This document shows positions 61,532 to 64,000 of a stretch of 64,000 bases of DNA, piece after piece. The translations under genes were made by a program, and so were the position numbers. Where the stretch lies: the NCBI GenBank assembly GCA_001898145.1, contig MKSR01000013.1, positions 1-64,000 on the forward strand. The letters are read 5' to 3'. The notes under the pieces are model-generated. The model made no database searches and was not told the DNA's origin. It was given only the letters and a program-made list of their open reading frames with translations. Within the stretch, counting starts at the first letter, position 1. Each line of letters begins with the position of its first letter. The stretch comes from Dyadobacter sp. 50-39 (GTDB taxonomy: Bacteria > Bacteroidota > Bacteroidia > Cytophagales > Spirosomataceae).

Positions 61532-63481
61532 ATGAGACTACGTTACTTCTGCACATTATTATCCATTTTGATTCCCGCGCTGGCCATCGCGCAGGAGATA
61601 TCGCTTGACCCCGTGACCGTCACGTCTTCGCTCGTCGAAAAGCGTGCGTCCCAAACCGGCCGTAACATTGCCGTGATCAAAGGGGAATATTTCCAGCAGC
61701 TTCCGGTGCACAGCATCGACGACCTGCTCCGCTACGTGCCGGGCGTAGAGATACAGGCCCGCGGCCCGCAAGGTTCGCAGAGCGACATCGTACTCCGCGG
61801 CGGTACCTTCCAGCAAGTACTCGTGATCCTCGACGGTATCCGTCTGAATGATCCCAATACCGGCCATTTTAACAGCTATATTCCGATTTCACCTGCTGAG
61901 ATAGAACGCATTGAAGTTTTGAAAGGGGCTTCATCGGCCCTGTATGGCTCGGATGCCGTCGGCGGGGTTATTCATGTTATTTCAAAAACATTCGCGGCGC
62001 GGCTCAGTGGTGCCGGAGCGGATAGTGCCGTACAAAAAACACAGGTGAACGGCGGCATGAGCGCTGGTGAGTACGGGTTGTTCAATGCCAATGTGGGTGC
62101 ATTTGTGCAGCGGAACAGGCTTGCTGTTTCCGGAGGCTTTTTGTCAAACAATGCGTCCGGCGTACAGCAGCGGGGTATCAAAGGCTATTTTCACAACAAT
62201 ACGGCTTCACTTTCCCTGAACTACGCCATCTCGCCCAACTGGAACCTGGCCGTCCGCAGCTCCTACGATCACCGCGATTTTGCTGCCCAGAACTTTTATA
62301 CCGTATTAAAATCCGACACGGCGAGCGAAAAAGTAAAAATGTCGTGGAACCAGGTGAGGCTGAGCTATCAGAGGAACAGGACGGCATTCTCTTTTGATGG
62401 CGGCTTCAAATCGGTGCAGGATACTTACCTTTTTAATCCGCATTCCATCGCAAACAACAGCAAATCGCGGCTATGGCAGGGATTGGCTACGTTGCAGCAG
62501 GGTCTTGCGGCAAGTACCAACCTCATCGCCGGCGTCAATTTCCAGCAGCGCAATATCACATCCAACGACCGCGGCAACCATACGCTCAACCAGCTGGCGC
62601 CATTTGTGTCGGTGGTACAGACGATCGGCGAGCATTTCACGGTCACGCCGTCCGTTCGGATGGACTGGCGGGAAAGCATAGGTACCGAAGTTTCGCCCCA
62701 GATCAATTTGTCCTACAAAAAATCATCGTGGCAACTGCGGGCGAGTGCGGGCAAAACGATCCGGGATGCCGATTTTACGGAACGTTTCAACAACTACGCC
62801 AAAACCCTCGTCACAGGTGGCAGCGTCGGCAATCCCGACCTGAAAGCGGAACGTTCATTCAGCTACGAGGCCGGCGCCGACTGGTTTCTTACGAGCAGCC
62901 CTACCGCGCAGCTGAAAGTATCAGGTACATTTTTCCAGCGCCTGCAGAAGGACCTGATCGACTACGTGACCACCCCCTACGCGCAGATGCCGCGCAAGGA
63001 TAATCTCTCGCCAACCGGAAATTTCGGCCTAGCGATGAACATCGCGGAGGTTAATACCACAGGTTTCGAACTCGACATACAGTCGGCGAATGCCATTTCC
63101 GATAACCAGAAATTGCTTTTCAATGCCGGCCTTACCTGGCTCGACAGCGACAACAAAAGTCAGGTCCAGTCATTCTACCTCTCGTCCCACGCCAAATTCC
63201 TCGCCAATTTCTCAGCTATTTACCAGATCGGCGGGTTTTCACTGAGTGCGAATGGTTTGTACAAGAAACGGGCGGAGCGTGAAGCATCGGCGATCGAAGC
63301 CTCTGTTTCCAAAAACTATTTTATCCTCAACGCAAGGGCCGAATATGCGTTCCTGAAACGTCAGCTAGGCATATTTGTTCAGGCAGATAATGCATTTGAC
63401 AAACAGTACAGCGATATTCTCGGCTCCGTAATGCCGGGCCGATGGCTGATGGGCGGCGTGCGCTTCAACTTTACGAAGTAG
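61532..63481 (+). CDS. TonB-dependent receptor, BtuB-like
   Basis: 649 residues. Signal peptide MRLRYFCTLLSILIPALAIAQ. TonB-box/plug: LDPVTVTSSLVEKRASQTGR, SIDDLLRYVPGVEIQARGPQ, SDIVLRGGTFQQVLVILDGI, PAEIERIEVLKGASSALYGSD and AVGGVIHVISK. The barrel ends in MGGVRFNF. Size and plug wording fit small-ligand receptors (vitamin B12, iron complexes, Cu) rather than SusC. No ABC uptake genes are adjacent. It is divergent from the MocR gene (120 bp). Confidence 0.93.
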   Translation: MRLRYFCTLLSILIPALAIAQEISLDPVTVTSSLVEKRASQTGRNIAVIKGEYFQQLPVHSIDDLLRYVPGVEIQARGPQGSQSDIVLRGGTFQQVLVILDGIRLNDPNTGHFNSYIPISPAEIERIEVLKGASSALYGSDAVGGVIHVISKTFAARLSGAGADSAVQKTQVNGGMSAGEYGLFNANVGAFVQRNRLAVSGGFLSNNASGVQQRGIKGYFHNNTASLSLNYAISPNWNLAVRSSYDHRDFAAQNFYTVLKSDTASEKVKMSWNQVRLSYQRNRTAFSFDGGFKSVQDTYLFNPHSIANNSKSRLWQGLATLQQGLAASTNLIAGVNFQQRNITSNDRGNHTLNQLAPFVSVVQTIGEHFTVTPSVRMDWRESIGTEVSPQINLSYKKSSWQLRASAGKTIRDADFTERFNNYAKTLVTGGSVGNPDLKAERSFSYEAGADWFLTSSPTAQLKVSGTFFQRLQKDLIDYVTTPYAQMPRKDNLSPTGNFGLAMNIAEVNTTGFELDIQSANAISDNQKLLFNAGLTWLDSDNKSQVQSFYLSSHAKFLANFSAIYQIGGFSLSANGLYKKRAEREASAIEASVSKNYFILNARAEYAFLKRQLGIFVQADNAFDKQYSDILGSVMPGRWLMGGVRFNFTK

Positions 63482-63536
63482 TACTTTGGCATCATTTTTG
63501 CAGGAGTTCGTATATTCATAGTGAAAGCACCCCATC

Positions 63537-64000
63537 ATGTTTTCGAATATCCGTAACTCCTGTTTTCTATTGACTTTACTTTCATTTTCCGGATTCCAGG
63601 CACTCAGTGCACCCGACAGCATGGCCGTCGAGGTAGCGCCGAAGAAAATGAATGTGTATTTTATCAGCGGACTCGGCGCCGACGAGCGCGTTTTCACCAA
63701 ACTGAAACTCGATCCGAGGCTGAATGTGAAGTATATCAAATGGGTGAGACCTTTGAAAAGAGAGTCTTTGCAGCATTATGCCGCCCGGCTAAGCCAGCAA
63801 ATCGATACTTCGCAGCCATTCCAGCTCGTCGGGCTGTCGTTCGGCGGGGTCGTTGCTTCTGAAATTGCCGATGTTGTGTGCCCACAGCAGGTAACACTTA
63901 TTTCGAGCATGTCAATCGGCGTCCCGCTTTCGAAGTTTTATCAACAGATGATCCGGTTTTTGCTGATGTCACCGCTTTCGGCACCGCTGCTCAAATCGGC
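63537..64000 (+). CDS. alpha/beta hydrolase, exported, truncated by the window edge
   Basis: Open from the ATG at 63537 to the window end, 154 codons with no stop. The first ~25 residues (MFSNIRNSCFLLTLLSFSGF) form a signal peptide. NVYFISGLGADERVF has the oxyanion-type block, and VGLSFGGVVASEIAD contains the nucleophile elbow GLSFGG (candidate Ser). The catalytic Asp and His would lie beyond 64000. 56 bp downstream of the BtuB-like receptor on the same strand. Confidence 0.85.
   Translation, partial: MFSNIRNSCFLLTLLSFSGFQALSAPDSMAVEVAPKKMNVYFISGLGADERVFTKLKLDPRLNVKYIKWVRPLKRESLQHYAARLSQQIDTSQPFQLVGLSFGGVVASEIADVVCPQQVTLISSMSIGVPLSKFYQQMIRFLLMSPLSAPLLKS

Overview
The window reads as a chromosomal segment of a Bacteroidota bacterium of the order Cytophagales, most like Dyadobacter or a close Spirosomataceae relative. 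The grounds are two SusC/SusD pairs, a GlmU-like protein of the Bacteroidetes type, a eukaryote-like class I ribonucleotide reductase, LytS/LytTR and MocR regulators, few Shine-Dalgarno sequences, and several promoters of the Bacteroidetes form (TTG/TTTG, 19-21 bp, TAnnTTTG). The genus is an inference. I see no rRNA, tRNA, CRISPR array, transposase or prophage gene.

Layout. 0-10 kb: nrdA (R1), an exported sugar-isomerase-like TIM barrel, ribosomal protein L31 type B, a GlmU-like gene followed by holB and a retropepsin-like protease, rimK, an intact higBA toxin-antitoxin module, and hemC. 10-24 kb: an outer-membrane receptor with a long disordered C-terminal tail, a LytS/LytTR two-component pair, uvrA, and a first susC/susD pair. 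23.6-31.7 kb: a 54-residue protein resembling only the N-terminal half of HigA, yigZ, an MFS exporter, corA, an AT-rich glycan island (GT2, GT4, FkbM methyltransferase with an apparent frameshift), nrdB with a near-consensus promoter, and recX. 31.7-41 kb: an exported phosphoesterase, a DinB-like protein and a small unknown gene near two copies of a dyad repeat, tyrS, a GH43-like exported enzyme, queA with a membrane-protein partner, a BrnT-like toxin with a 56-residue overlapping partner running into pduO, and ilvE.

41-51 kb is the most coherent metabolic block: an AraC regulator, a sodium/solute symporter, a GH130 mannosylglucose phosphorylase, a second susC/susD pair and a cupin of the type II mannose-6-phosphate isomerase family. 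Together they suggest uptake and phosphorolysis of a mannose-containing oligosaccharide. 51-64 kb holds a DUF72 protein, an exported class II cyclic-nucleotide phosphodiesterase, a photolyase-family protein with only two cysteines in total, a GNAT enzyme, a decayed higBA remnant, an AI-2E family permease, an ABC1 kinase with a TetR-like partner, an alditol-oxidase-like flavoprotein, a MocR regulator, a BtuB-like receptor, and the start of an alpha/beta hydrolase cut by the window edge.

Most of the window is ordinary housekeeping. The unusual content lies in four toxin-antitoxin-related loci at different stages of integrity, the FkbM frame break, the cluster-less photolyase, the duplicated dyad at 33.4-33.7 kb, and an octamer-repeat hairpin at 41.1-41.25 kb.
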